In this document: one piece after another, positions 23,286 through 32,749 of the stretch
How positions within the stretch are numbered: position 1 is the first letter of the stretch
Layout: every line of letters starts with the position of its first letter
Origin: CAZIPZ01 sp964541075
GTDB lineage: Bacteria; Acidobacteriota; Terriglobia; 20CM-2-55-15
Length of the DNA: 43,389 nucleotides
Direction: 5' to 3'
NCBI GenBank assembly: GCA_964541075.1
Contig: CAZIPZ010000004.1
Location: forward strand, 1 to 43,389
Translations under genes and position numbers: made by a program
Notes under the pieces: model-generated
What the model saw: the letters and a program-made list of their open reading frames with translations, nothing else
Database searches by the model: none
Told to the model about the DNA's origin: nothing

Positions 23286-25262
23286 TCAGAGCAGCGATAC
23301 AGGATCGATATCGACAATGACGCGTCCCGCACCAAACTTTTTTTCATCCAGTTCCTCGTAAAGCTGTCTGAGCAGACGATGTAAAGCGGGACGCGAAGAC
23401 GACTTGATCAGCAATTGGCGCCGGTGAACGCGCTTCAGTCTTTCAAGCGGCGCTGGCGCCGGGCCGAGAATGCGAATCTCATTGCCACGCGCCGCGTCCA
23501 GAAATTCTCCAATCCAAACTGCGGTCTGCGTTGCTCGATCCGCGTCCCGATCCCGAACGATAATTCCTGCGAGCGCTGTAAAAGGCGGGTAGAACATCAT
23601 TCGGCGATACCTCGATTCGCGCGCGTAGAAATCCTGAAATTTCTGAGTGCAGGCCAACTGAAACGTGTAATGGTCCGGGAAGTAGGTCTGAATCACGACC
23701 TCGCCTGGACGATCGCCGCGGCCGGAGCGCCCCGAAACCTGCGTCAGCAATTGGAAGGTGCGTTCGGCGGCCCGAAAATCGGGAATCGAGAGAGCGGCGT
23801 CGGCGCCAATGACGCCGACCAGCGTCACGGCAGGAAAGTCGTGCCCTTTTGCGATCATCTGAGTGCCCACGAGAATGTCGATTGTTTCGTCTCGAAATCC
23901 ACCAAGCACCCGCTCGTAATCGCGCATGTGACGCATCGTATCCCGATCGATGCGTCCGACTCTGGCATCCGCAAAGATCTGACGCAGATCGTTTTCGAGT
24001 CGCTCGGTCCCTTCACCCACGTACTGAATGTATTCACTTTCGCATTCTGGACAGCGCGACGGAGGACGCCGAGCCAAACCGCAATAATGGCAAAGCAGCT
24101 TGTCAATGCCCCGATGATAAGTCATGGACACACTGCATGCCGTGCACTGAAATGTGAAGCTGCAGTGACGGCACAGAAGAAACGCGGCATAGCCTCGCCG
24201 GTTCAGCAAAACCATCGTTTGCTCACCGCGTTCGAGCCGCTGCGAAATCGCCTGAAGCAGCCGGCGTGAGAACACCACCTGCTTGCCCTGAGCCACGTAC
24301 TCCTCCCGCATGTTGATAATTTCAACGCCGGGAAGCGGCCGGTCTTCGACACGCGCAGCCAGATGCACGTAGCCGTATTTTTTCGACTCCGCGTTTCGAA
24401 AAGACTCCATGGAAGGCGTTGCAGAACCCAGGACTGCAAGCGCATGGGCAAGTTTCGCGCGCATGATGGCGGTGTCACGCGCGTTATACCGCGGGGTCTC
24501 TTCCTGCTTGTAGCTCGTCTCGTGCTCTTCATCCACAACGATCAAGCCAAGATTCCTCAGAGGCGCAAAGACGGCCGACCTGGTTCCAACGACGATTCGC
24601 GCTTCACCCTTGTAAATGCGAATCCACGCATCCACGCGCTGGCGCTTCGTAAGCGAACTGTGAAGCACTTCCGTTTGGCGGGGAAAGCGTTCTGCAAAAC
24701 GGTGGGTTAACTGAGGCGTCAGACCGATTTCCGGAACAAGTATCAACGAACTTTTGCCGGCTTTCATAAAGTGTTCAGCAGCCCGCATGTAAATCTCAGT
24801 CTTCCCGCTTCCTGTTACGCCGTGCAACAAGATGGTTTTGAAACCTTCCGACCGGAGAATCGCGTCCATCGCCGAGGATTGCTCACTGGTCAACTGCGGA
24901 GCGGTCCGCCGGCGGGTCTTGGCTTCCCTGTCACACGCAGATGCGGCGGCCAAATGTCTTGGCGTTATTCCAGGAGGGAGGGCCGCTTTCAATACCTCTC
25001 CAAGCGGAGCGAGATAGTAATCCGACACCCACCGGCACAGTTCAAAGACCTCCGGCGTCAGCAAAGGATCCGCATCTATGACCTTTCCGATCTGCTGCAC
25101 CTCAATCCCTTTAGGAGCGTCCCTTTCAAGCCCGACAACGAACCCTTCGACCTCACGCTTCCGAAAAGGCACAATAACGCGGCAGCCCAATTTTATTGGA
25201 TCATTGGAGTGATAAATGAAGGTTCGGTTGAGGGGCAGGCAAACCGCAACGACCGCATACAT
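23286..25262 (-). CDS. priA: Primosomal replication protein N' (PriA helicase)
   Basis: The 658-residue protein is a 3'-5' superfamily 2 helicase that restarts stalled replication forks. The N-terminal DNA-binding part starts MYAVVAVCLPLNRTFIYHSN. The helicase has Walker A GVTGSGKTEIY (148-158), DEEH (motif II) after GLIVV, and GSATPS (motif III). A zinc-binding insert with paired cysteines follows at about 365-410 (CRHCSFTFQCTACSV, then CHYCGLARRPPSRCPEC), and motifs V/VI include QVSGRSGRGDRPGEVVIQT. It is shorter than E. coli PriA (732) but has all core parts. It is the last gene of a long minus-strand run and follows the uracil-DNA glycosylase gene by 3 bases, a DNA-maintenance pair at the end of the operon. 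Confidence 0.95.
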   Translation of the reverse strand: MYAVVAVCLPLNRTFIYHSNDPIKLGCRVIVPFRKREVEGFVVGLERDAPKGIEVQQIGKVIDADPLLTPEVFELCRWVSDYYLAPLGEVLKAALPPGITPRHLAAASACDREAKTRRRTAPQLTSEQSSAMDAILRSEGFKTILLHGVTGSGKTEIYMRAAEHFMKAGKSSLILVPEIGLTPQLTHRFAERFPRQTEVLHSSLTKRQRVDAWIRIYKGEARIVVGTRSAVFAPLRNLGLIVVDEEHETSYKQEETPRYNARDTAIMRAKLAHALAVLGSATPSMESFRNAESKKYGYVHLAARVEDRPLPGVEIINMREEYVAQGKQVVFSRRLLQAISQRLERGEQTMVLLNRRGYAAFLLCRHCSFTFQCTACSVSMTYHRGIDKLLCHYCGLARRPPSRCPECESEYIQYVGEGTERLENDLRQIFADARVGRIDRDTMRHMRDYERVLGGFRDETIDILVGTQMIAKGHDFPAVTLVGVIGADAALSIPDFRAAERTFQLLTQVSGRSGRGDRPGEVVIQTYFPDHYTFQLACTQKFQDFYARESRYRRMMFYPPFTALAGIIVRDRDADRATQTAVWIGEFLDAARGNEIRILGPAPAPLERLKRVHRRQLLIKSSSRPALHRLLRQLYEELDEKKFGAGRVIVDIDPVSLL

Positions 25263-25265
25263 GCG

Positions 25266-25964
25266 TCAGGAACGCAGGCGAAAAAGCTCAGCGCGAATCT
25301 GCTTCATGTCTTCCCAAACATCGCGCTTTTTTTCGGGCGAACGCAGCAGATAGGCCGGATGGAAAGTTGCAATAATGCGCATGCCGTCGACATCGTGGAA
25401 CGCTCCGCGAAGTTTGGATATCGGCGCAGCGCTCTGAAGCACCGTTTGAGCGGCAAAGGCGCCGAGGCAGCAAACGACCTTAGGCCGGATTGTTGCTAAT
25501 TGTTTTCGAAGAAACGGATTGCAGGCGGCGACTTCGTCCGGCTGAGGATTCCGATTTTCCGGCGGACGGCATTTGAGAACATTGCAAATGTAGACGTCCT
25601 CCCTCTTGATCCCAATGGATTCGATGATCTTGGTGAGAAGCTGCCCTGCTCGACCGACAAATGGCAATCCTTGCTGATCTTCGTCGAAGCCCGGAGCTTC
25701 GCCGACAAAAACGAGTTCGGCGTTGGGATTTCCCGAGCCGAAAACAATATTCGTGCGAGACGGCGCAAGCTTGCACCGCTGGCAATCACCAAGTTCTTCC
25801 CGGATCGATTCAAGTGTGCCACCGCATGAGGATGGGGAGGGCCGAAGCGAAGATTGATCATGTGGAGGCCGGACCACAGGCCCGGAAAGCTTGTTCAAAT
25901 CCAAAGAGTCCACCCCGATATCGCGAAAGAACTGCAACTGAGCGGCGATTTCGTCGAAACTCAT
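25266..25964 (-). CDS. Family 4 (Fe-S) uracil-DNA glycosylase
   Basis: The 232-residue enzyme removes uracil from DNA. The catalytic motif GEAPGFDEDQQGLPF is at 88-102 and the second motif HPAYLLR at about 202. The iron-sulfur cysteines are C61, C64, C132 and C148, in the usual C-x2-C...C-x15-C spacing. About 50 residues precede the core, including a proline/serine-rich stretch. The ATG at 25964 overlaps the coaBC stop (ATGA). It lies directly upstream of priA, so base excision repair and replication restart share a transcript here. Confidence 0.94.
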   Translation of the reverse strand: MSFDEIAAQLQFFRDIGVDSLDLNKLSGPVVRPPHDQSSLRPSPSSCGGTLESIREELGDCQRCKLAPSRTNIVFGSGNPNAELVFVGEAPGFDEDQQGLPFVGRAGQLLTKIIESIGIKREDVYICNVLKCRPPENRNPQPDEVAACNPFLRKQLATIRPKVVCCLGAFAAQTVLQSAAPISKLRGAFHDVDGMRIIATFHPAYLLRSPEKKRDVWEDMKQIRAELFRLRS

Positions 25965-27148
25965 TTCAATAGTTGCGCTACTCGATCGAGAATCCGATCG
26001 GCCATCACGTGTTTGCTAACCAGCGGTATTTCCTCGCTCCGGCCAGAGGCGTCAATCACTGTCGCCTGATTCATATCGCTGTCGAAGCCCGAATCAGGAC
26101 CATTCACCGGATTGATCACAATGAGGTCCAGATTCTTTGCCTTGAGCTTTTCTAGACCGTGCGCAACGTGATTTTCGGTTTCAGCGGCAAAGCCGACCAG
26201 AACCTTGCCGTTCTTCATTCCGCCTAACTCGCGAAGGATATCGGCTGTCGGTTCAAGATTGAGGGTCACGTCGCCCGCCTTTTTTTTAATTTTCTGCGGA
26301 GCCACGGTTTTCACTTTGAAGTCCAATGGAGCGGCCGCCTTGATCACAACGTCTGCGCGAGCCGCGTGCTCCAGAACAGCTTGCCGCATCTCTTCGGTCG
26401 TACGAACGCGAATCGCATTCGGAAAATCCAAATCGGTCGGACCTGCCACTACGACAACTTCCGCACCACGCCGCTGAGCCGCGTGAGCGATAGCAAAACC
26501 CATTTTCCCGGAAGATCGATTGCTGATGAATCGCACCGGATCAATGTCCTCAACGGTGGGACCTGCGGTGACCAGCACCGTGCGCCCCGCAAAATCGCCC
26601 GCTCGCTGCATCAATGCCATCACACTCTCGACAATCGTCTCCACCGGCGCCAATCGGCCAGGGCCGTAAGTGCGGCAGGCCATTTCTCCGACCTCCGGAT
26701 CGATGACGTGGACGCCTCGACCGATCAGTGTCTTGAGATTGGCCTGGACCGAAGGGTGGCGCCACATCCGAGTGTTCATGGCGGGCGCGATAACCATTGG
26801 TGAGGTGACTGCCAGGTGAAAAGTGGTCAGGAAATCATCGGCGATGCCGGCTGCCAATCGTGCGATGCAGTCCGCGGTCGCTGGCGCGACCAGAAAAAGA
26901 TCGATGGACTGCGCTACGAAGATGTGGTCGAAGGCGCCTTCAAAATCCTGGCCTGCCCTGGCGCCTTCGAACATGTCGACATAAACTTTGCCGCCGGAAA
27001 GAGCCCGAAAGGTCAGCGGCGTCACGAACTGAACGGCGCCCTTGGTCATAAGGACCACAACTTCCACATCGCGATCCTGGAGCCGGCGGACAATCTCCGC
27101 TGCCTTATAGCATGCAATTCCGCCGCTGACTCCTAGCCCGACCTTCAT
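25961..27148 (-). CDS. coaBC: Bifunctional phosphopantothenoylcysteine decarboxylase/phosphopantothenate-cysteine ligase
   Basis: The 395-residue protein makes 4'-phosphopantetheine in CoA synthesis. CoaC residues are at the same positions as in E. coli: H75 (in FDHIFVAQ), N125 (PAMNTRMW) and C158 (EMACRTYGPGR). CoaB shows N210 in RFISNRSSGKMG and K289 in APQKIKKK. The N-terminal flavin-binding start is MKVGLGVSGGIACYKAAEIV. The ATG at 27148 overlaps the rpoZ stop (ATGA), and the stop overlaps the udg start. The order gmk-rpoZ-coaBC-priA is a classic bacterial arrangement. Confidence 0.96.
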   Translation of the reverse strand: MKVGLGVSGGIACYKAAEIVRRLQDRDVEVVVLMTKGAVQFVTPLTFRALSGGKVYVDMFEGARAGQDFEGAFDHIFVAQSIDLFLVAPATADCIARLAAGIADDFLTTFHLAVTSPMVIAPAMNTRMWRHPSVQANLKTLIGRGVHVIDPEVGEMACRTYGPGRLAPVETIVESVMALMQRAGDFAGRTVLVTAGPTVEDIDPVRFISNRSSGKMGFAIAHAAQRRGAEVVVVAGPTDLDFPNAIRVRTTEEMRQAVLEHAARADVVIKAAAPLDFKVKTVAPQKIKKKAGDVTLNLEPTADILRELGGMKNGKVLVGFAAETENHVAHGLEKLKAKNLDLIVINPVNGPDSGFDSDMNQATVIDASGRSEEIPLVSKHVMADRILDRVAQLLK

Positions 27149-27366
27149 TCCTCTTGCTCTTGCTGTTCCTGAACGTCTTCGTTGTTGTTATCAGGGATGC
27201 GGAACTTGACGAGCCCCTGCAAAATCTCCCTCTGCGCAACTTGAGTGGCTTTGTGACGCGGCTCTTTCAGCAGGGGCATGCTGCCGCCCTGAATCTGACG
27301 CGCGCGTAGGGCCGATAGAATCACAAAGCGATACTTACTGTCGATGTTGTCGGGAATCGTTATCAA
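27145..27366 (-). CDS. rpoZ: DNA-directed RNA polymerase omega subunit
   Basis: This 73-residue omega subunit shows ITIPDNIDSKYRFVILSALR, the conserved N-terminal fold, and an acidic, glutamine/glutamate-rich tail (EDVQEQQEQEE). The start codon is TTG at 27366, overlapping the gmk stop as TTGA; the first ATG further in would remove the conserved start. Omega assists RNA polymerase assembly and in some bacteria binds ppGpp. Its placement between gmk (GTP supply) and coaBC is the usual one. Confidence 0.92.
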   Translation of the reverse strand: MITIPDNIDSKYRFVILSALRARQIQGGSMPLLKEPRHKATQVAQREILQGLVKFRIPDNNNEDVQEQQEQEE

Positions 27367-27980
27367 CTCAGACCTCCAAAGGAAGCGATGATCTCCTCAA
27401 TTCGCCGTTGCTGACGCCGGGGTGCGGCGTGGCCGCTGCGCACGATCGATTCGAGGAGAAGAATGGAGTTTTCAAGAATGTCGTTTATGATGATGTAGTC
27501 GTAGTCACGATAAAAAGTGATTTCGCCTTTCGCGATTTCCAGCCTGCGCCGAATGACTTCCTCCGTTTCGAGCATCCGCGATTTCAGACGTCGCTCCAGT
27601 TCCTGGAACGAGGGCGGCAGGACAAAAATCGAAATGGCGTCGCTCCACTTCGACTTCACCTGTTTGGCGCCCTGAACATCGATGTCCAGGATGACGTCCC
27701 GTCCCGACTCCAGATGTTCCTCAACGAAGCTCCGGGCCGTTCCATACAACTGCCCGTGATATTCAGCCCATTCCAGAAACTCTCCGCGACCCACCATGCT
27801 CAAAAACGTCGGCCGATCGATGAAAAAATAATTTTCACCTTCCTTTTCCCCGGCCCTCGGTTGCCGCGTGGTGTGCGAAACCGAGAACTTCAATTCCTTG
27901 AAGCTCTTAAGCAAATACTGGAGAAGCGTGGTTTTCCCGGACCCTGAAGGTGCTGAGACGATGAAAAGGTTTCCGCGCAT
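27363..27980 (-). CDS. gmk: Guanylate kinase
   Basis: The 205-residue enzyme converts GMP to GDP with ATP. The P-loop is APSGSGKTT (10-18), followed by the conserved HTTRQPRAGEKEGENYFF and the GMP-binding EWAEYHGQLYGT. Its length is standard. It follows yicC with a 118-base gap that holds an AT-rich stretch (minus-strand TATAGTAGAAT, 28014-28004), possibly an internal promoter, though no good -35 is visible. The ribosome binding site is weak (GCGGA). It overlaps rpoZ by 4 bases. Confidence 0.97.
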   Translation of the reverse strand: MRGNLFIVSAPSGSGKTTLLQYLLKSFKELKFSVSHTTRQPRAGEKEGENYFFIDRPTFLSMVGRGEFLEWAEYHGQLYGTARSFVEEHLESGRDVILDIDVQGAKQVKSKWSDAISIFVLPPSFQELERRLKSRMLETEEVIRRRLEIAKGEITFYRDYDYIIINDILENSILLLESIVRSGHAAPRRQQRRIEEIIASFGGLS

Positions 27981-28098
27981 TCCGCGTCGCTTCTAAAAAC
28001 TCTTAATTCTACTATATTTCTGAGACAGCGCCCTAATTTCCCTAAATGAAGACCGACGATGGCAGCTTATTTGCGTCCGCAGAGATCTGTCGCGAGGC

Positions 28099-29001
28099 TC
28101 ACTCGATATTTTGGACCTGTTCGCGCAACTTTTCGATCTCGACCTTGATTTCGATCGCCGCTTGTCCGATGCCCGCCCCAAGCTCGTTCAATCCGGAAGT
28201 TTTAGAAAGGATCGTGGTTGCTTCGCGATTCATCTCTTGAAGGATGAAATCCATTCGCTTCCCGACTTCATCTTTTAGCTGCTTGAGACCGGCGAACTGA
28301 TCCAGATGACTTCGCAGGCGTGTAGTCTCCTCGGTGATATCGCTGCGTTCGGCATACAGCAACGCCTCCATTTCGAGGCGGTGGCCGCTTTCTGCCGCCA
28401 GTTGCGGAGCGAGCTCCGTAACCCGTGTGATGAGCTGCTGGCGGTAATGCTCCACGAAATCCTTCGCGCCGGCGAGAATCGTGCTCAAGTGGCGATCGAT
28501 TGCCGCAATGCGCCGGTCGATGTCCCCGATCAATGCCTGGCCTTCCGTAATGCGCATTTGCCTGAGCTGTGAGAGCGCGGCATCCAATCCCTCACCAAGC
28601 TTTCTGGCGATGAGATCCATCTCATCGCCTCCGATGTCGCTCGTCGAAACCGAAATGAGCCCGGGAAGGCGGGTAATCATCTCCAGCGTAAGTTCGCCCT
28701 GAATCTTTAACGACTCTTTGAGCTCCGAAACCATATTGACGTAGGCGCTGATCAGACTTCGGTTCACATCGAGCTTGATGTTCTCACGTTTGTATTCGAT
28801 TCGAACGAACGCATCCAGACGCCCGCGCTTGAATGTGGCCGAAATCTTCTGGCGAATCAGGTTTTCAAAGCTCTGATATTCACTGGGAATCTTCACGTGC
28901 ACATCGAGATATCGATGGTTCACGCTCTTGATTTCAATAAGGACCGCGAGGTTTAGCGCTTCGGCGCGCGCGGATCCGAAACCGGTCATGCTGTAGATCA
29001 T
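28099..29001 (-). CDS. yicC: YicC family endoribonuclease
   Basis: The 300-residue protein carries the family start MIYSMTGFGSA and the segment KSVNHRYLDVHVKIPSEYQS. The C-terminal DUF1732 part ends with KRMDFILQEMNREATTILSK. Members are metal-dependent endoribonucleases that act on small RNAs and mRNA. The ATG at 29001 overlaps the msbA-like stop (ATGA). YicC beside gmk is a widespread arrangement. The catalytic residues cannot be judged with certainty by eye. Confidence 0.94.
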   Translation of the reverse strand: MIYSMTGFGSARAEALNLAVLIEIKSVNHRYLDVHVKIPSEYQSFENLIRQKISATFKRGRLDAFVRIEYKRENIKLDVNRSLISAYVNMVSELKESLKIQGELTLEMITRLPGLISVSTSDIGGDEMDLIARKLGEGLDAALSQLRQMRITEGQALIGDIDRRIAAIDRHLSTILAGAKDFVEHYRQQLITRVTELAPQLAAESGHRLEMEALLYAERSDITEETTRLRSHLDQFAGLKQLKDEVGKRMDFILQEMNREATTILSKTSGLNELGAGIGQAAIEIKVEIEKLREQVQNIE

Positions 29002-30755
29002 GAACTGACATCCTGGTACTGAAGGTTATGAAGTTTCCAATAGAGACCGCGTCTGATGACAAGTTCGTCGTGCCTGCCGGATTCCCTGATTCGCCCGTCA
29101 GCCAGGACAATGATGCGATCCGCTCGACGAACCGTCGAAAGGCGGTGGGCAATAACAATTGTGGTGCGCCCCTCCATGAGGTTCTGCAGCGCCTGCTGCA
29201 CCAGCGCCTCCGATTCCGCGTCCAGCGACGACGTTGCTTCATCAAGTATCAGAATCGGAGCATTTTTCAGGAGGGCTCGCGCGATCGAGATCCGCTGACG
29301 CTCGCCGCCCGACAGTCTCAGGCCGCGTTCACCGATTTGGGCGTCGTAGTCGGTCACGAAGTCGTCAACCAGCGCGGCCCTGCATGCCTTGCGAATATCC
29401 GCTTCGCTGGCATTGGGATCGCCATAGGCGATGTTCGCGCGGACGGTGTCATTAAACAAAATGACATCCTGGGTGACGATCGCAATCTGTTTTCGGAGGG
29501 ATTCAAGTTGGAACTCGCGAATATCTTTTCCATCGACCCGGATGCATCCGCCGCCGACTTCGAAAAAACGTGGAAGAAGGTTGACCAACGTGGATTTACC
29601 GGCCCCGCTGGAACCCACGACGGCCAGAATTTCACCGTGATTCACCTCAAATGAAATTCCATTCAAAATCGGAACGTTCGGTGTGTAGGAAAAATGCACG
29701 TCGTCAAACTCGATTCGATCGCAGAGTCCTGTTAGAACGTCGCGGCCGTCGTCCTTTTCCTTCGGCATCCCCAGCAGTTCGAACACACGCCCAGAAGCGC
29801 CGAACGCCATTTGAAAAGAGTTGTTGATGCCGCTCATGCGTCGAACTGGATCGTAGAGTTTGATCAATGCGATGATGAACGCAATAAAAAGACCTGCCGT
29901 CATCCGCCCAACACCAATCTGCGCACGCGCGTAAAGCAGGAACGCAGCAACCACGAGAACGCCGAGAATTTCCATCAAGGGAGACGCCAGTGACTGTGTC
30001 ATACGTTGGCGTACGTTCAGCCGGAATATTTCTTGTGTAACTTTGCGAAACTTCGAACTTTCGGACTTCTCCATCGTGAACGCTTTCACGATCCGGTTGC
30101 CGCCCACTGTTTCGTAAAGGACGTTTGCCATCGTCGCCATTTCGCGCTGATTGGACCTGCTCAAAAATCTCAACCTCCTGCCGAACCAAACCGCAGGATA
30201 GAACACCAGTGGTGCAAGGACGAAAGCCATGAGCGCCAGTTTCCAATCAATCACAAAAATTGTGACGATCATAAAAATCAGAATCGCCGATTGCTTCAAA
30301 AACTCTGCAAGAGTATCGGATGCAGCAATCTGTATGCGTTCCACGTCCGCGGATACCCGCGAAATCAAATCGCCCGTCGGATTGAAGTGAAAAAAGCCCA
30401 GAGGCTGATGGAGAATCCGCTCGAAAACGTCGTTTCTCAGATCCCTGACCACCGCTTGCCCCAGATACGCGGTCGTCACTACCGAGCCATATTCGGCAGC
30501 CGCTTTGACTATGGTCGTCGCCACCAGCAAGGCGAGAAACGTCATCCCATCGATCGCCGCTATCGTGAACCGGAGATTAACGAAGGGAATCTCAATGGAG
30601 GGTGTGTTAGCCGTTCTCAAGACCGTATCAAAAACAAAACCAATCAGAAAAGGTGTGACGGCCTCGAGCACCCCCACGATCGCCACTAACACGAGCGAAA
30701 CGACTAGCACCCATGAATGAGGACGGACGTACGACAGTAGTCGCTGCGCGTTCAT
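28998..30755 (-). CDS. MsbA-like ABC exporter (lipid A/phospholipid flippase type)
   Basis: The 585-residue half-transporter fuses six membrane helices (about 15-310) to one ATPase domain (about 335-575). The ATPase has Walker A VGSSGAGKST, a Q-loop QDVILFNDT, the signature RLSGGERQRISIARALL, Walker B ILILDEATSSLD, and the H-loop IVIAHRLSTV. It works as a homodimer. The location in a run with lptB and the LptC/LptA fusion makes lipid A or lipopolysaccharide flipping plausible. MsbA itself cannot be distinguished from other lipid exporters by eye. Start and stop overlap ptsI and yicC by 4 bases each. Confidence 0.9.
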   Translation of the reverse strand: MNAQRLLSYVRPHSWVLVVSLVLVAIVGVLEAVTPFLIGFVFDTVLRTANTPSIEIPFVNLRFTIAAIDGMTFLALLVATTIVKAAAEYGSVVTTAYLGQAVVRDLRNDVFERILHQPLGFFHFNPTGDLISRVSADVERIQIAASDTLAEFLKQSAILIFMIVTIFVIDWKLALMAFVLAPLVFYPAVWFGRRLRFLSRSNQREMATMANVLYETVGGNRIVKAFTMEKSESSKFRKVTQEIFRLNVRQRMTQSLASPLMEILGVLVVAAFLLYARAQIGVGRMTAGLFIAFIIALIKLYDPVRRMSGINNSFQMAFGASGRVFELLGMPKEKDDGRDVLTGLCDRIEFDDVHFSYTPNVPILNGISFEVNHGEILAVVGSSGAGKSTLVNLLPRFFEVGGGCIRVDGKDIREFQLESLRKQIAIVTQDVILFNDTVRANIAYGDPNASEADIRKACRAALVDDFVTDYDAQIGERGLRLSGGERQRISIARALLKNAPILILDEATSSLDAESEALVQQALQNLMEGRTTIVIAHRLSTVRRADRIIVLADGRIRESGRHDELVIRRGLYWKLHNLQYQDVSS

Positions 30756-32470
30756 TTGCGATACACCGTCCGGCGAACCTTTTCTTCAACGTCTCTGGGT
30801 TTATGCATTCTCAGTATTTCCGCGGAAAGCTCTCGCAAGTCTCCTAGAGAAACCGAACGAATCATACGTTTAATGCGGGCGTAGGCTGAAAGACTCACTG
30901 AAAGAGAAGTGAATCCAAGCCCCAGTAAAACCGCCGCAGACGGCGGATCGGCAGCCATTTCCCCACAAACCGTCACCGGCTTGCCGGTCGGTTGAAGCAA
31001 AGTGTACACCTGATGCAGGCAGCGAAGAATTGCGGGATGAAACGGGTTGTAGAGGTGGGCTACCGTGCGGTCGGAACGGTCGATTACGAGGTAATACTGG
31101 ATCAGATCGTTTGTCCCCAGGCAGAAGAAATCCACTCGTGAGGCCATAAGGTCGCAGGTTTGCGCCGCTGCAGGCGTTTCGATCATGACGCCGACTGGAA
31201 CATTCTCGTCAAAGGGCTTGCGGCGCCGCTCCAACTCGCGCCGCACGTCGCTCAGAATCCTCCGAGCCGCATCCAGATCGTCCACCGTAGAAACGAATGG
31301 CAAAAGAATCCGCGCAGTTCCGGCAGCGGAGGCTCGGTAGATGGCGCGAAGTTGCGTCTTGAAGATATCTTTGTTTTCCAGACAGAATCTCAAACCGCGA
31401 ACGCCGAGGTTCGTGTTGACGCCATCCCAACTCTTCTGGTCGATGCCGACATCGATTGTCCGAAATGTGACGGTGGCGCCTTCTGCAGCCTTCAAAACTT
31501 TCGCGTAGTCCGCAGCCAGTGATTCCTCGTTTGGCGGCTTCCCATCCCGGAAAAAATCGAATTCGGTCCGATACAGTCCGATGGACTCGCATCTGTTGGC
31601 CACAACGGATTTCACTTCTTCGCCGAAATTGATATTCGCTCCAAGCGAAATATGGACATTGTCTTCCGTGATGCATGGCGCAGATCGCGGCGCAGTGCTT
31701 CGTCTGAAACGCTTCCCACCACTGGCGGCCTCCGCCCTGTACTTCTCGAGCGCGTCATCGGATGGCCCCCAGATGACGACCCCTCGATTGCCGTCCACGA
31801 TCAACATGTCTCCCGACGCGACTTCCGCGAGACCTTCCGTTCCCACAACTGCCGGAATGGCCAATGATCTCGCCATAATCGCTGTATGTGAAAGAGGGCT
31901 TCCCGCTTCCGTCACCAGCCCAACGATTCGCTGCGAGCGGAGTTCAAATAACGTGGACGGGGGAATCGTCTTGCCAATAAGAATGACGTCATGGGCCAAC
32001 TTCTTGAAGGAGGGCATCGGGTTTGACTGAAGATGATGTAAAAGGCGGCGAACAATGTCTTCCAGATCCCCGCTGCGTTCGCGCATATAGTCGTCGTGAA
32101 GCCTGTTGTACGCTTCATACAAATCATCGGTGACCTGCTGGATAGCCCACTCTGCGTTGACGTGATCGGTTTCGATTTTCTCGATAATGCGGTCTACAAA
32201 TAGGGGATCCTCGAGTATCAGAAGATGCGCATCGATCAGGAACGACGATTCATGGCCTCTTTTCTTGTTGAGCTCCGATTGCATGCGTTTCAGCTGCTCG
32301 CGAGATTTCCTGACTGCGCCGCGAAAGCGTTCCACCTCTTTTCGAATCTGGTCGGCCCGCAGCTTGAGATTGAAAGATATAAAAAGCGGATCGAAGGCGC
32401 GGACGGCGCGTCCGACCGCGGCCCCTGTCGAGGCCGCCAAGCCATGCAAAATTTTTTCGGAAGTTTTCAT
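30752..32470 (-). CDS. ptsI: Phosphoenolpyruvate-protein phosphotransferase (PTS enzyme I)
   Basis: The 572-residue EI takes phosphate from phosphoenolpyruvate and passes it to HPr. The phosphorylated histidine is H195 in TEAGSPLSHTAIMARSLAIP. The PEP-binding barrel has LGVRGLRFCLE, GVMIETPAA and the catalytic cysteine in CGEMAADPPSA. Length is normal, and no part is missing. It lies 15 bases behind the HPr gene. No sugar permease genes are nearby, so the relay is probably regulatory. Confidence 0.96.
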   Translation of the reverse strand: MKTSEKILHGLAASTGAAVGRAVRAFDPLFISFNLKLRADQIRKEVERFRGAVRKSREQLKRMQSELNKKRGHESSFLIDAHLLILEDPLFVDRIIEKIETDHVNAEWAIQQVTDDLYEAYNRLHDDYMRERSGDLEDIVRRLLHHLQSNPMPSFKKLAHDVILIGKTIPPSTLFELRSQRIVGLVTEAGSPLSHTAIMARSLAIPAVVGTEGLAEVASGDMLIVDGNRGVVIWGPSDDALEKYRAEAASGGKRFRRSTAPRSAPCITEDNVHISLGANINFGEEVKSVVANRCESIGLYRTEFDFFRDGKPPNEESLAADYAKVLKAAEGATVTFRTIDVGIDQKSWDGVNTNLGVRGLRFCLENKDIFKTQLRAIYRASAAGTARILLPFVSTVDDLDAARRILSDVRRELERRRKPFDENVPVGVMIETPAAAQTCDLMASRVDFFCLGTNDLIQYYLVIDRSDRTVAHLYNPFHPAILRCLHQVYTLLQPTGKPVTVCGEMAADPPSAAVLLGLGFTSLSVSLSAYARIKRMIRSVSLGDLRELSAEILRMHKPRDVEEKVRRTVYRK

Positions 32471-32485
32471 CAGTGGTTTGCAGTA

Positions 32486-32749
32486 TTAACCAGTGAGGTA
32501 CTCGCAGATTTTCTCGATTGCTTCGTCCTCGTCCTCGCCAATCGCCCGCACGAGCAACTTTGACCCGAAACCTGCAGACAGGAACAGGATGCTCAGGATG
32601 CTTCGAGCATCCGCCTCAACCGGTTGGACTCCATCGGTCCGAAGCAACGCAATGTTGGATTTGAAATCACCCGCAAGCTGAACGAGCCTTGCCGCCGCCC
32701 GGGCGTGCAACCCCAGGCGATGCCCAATCACAACCTCCCGCTCTTTCAT
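32486..32749 (-). CDS. Phosphocarrier protein HPr
   Basis: The 87-residue HPr has the phosphorylatable H15 in GLHARAAARLV and a serine (S50) in ADARSILSILFL that matches the regulatory Ser46 of Gram-positive HPr. Between them lie about four extra residues relative to B. subtilis HPr. HARAA replaces the common HARPA, as in many NPr-type proteins. The ATG at 32749 overlaps the EIIA stop. It relays phosphate from ptsI to the mannose-type EIIA next to it. No HPr kinase gene is visible in this window. Confidence 0.94.
   Translation of the reverse strand: MKEREVVIGHRLGLHARAAARLVQLAGDFKSNIALLRTDGVQPVEADARSILSILFLSAGFGSKLLVRAIGEDEDEAIEKICEYLTG

Noticed and set aside
23415..24269. 284-codon open frame on the plus strand
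   Set aside because: It is antisense to priA; the zinc and helicase motifs show the minus strand is the coding one.
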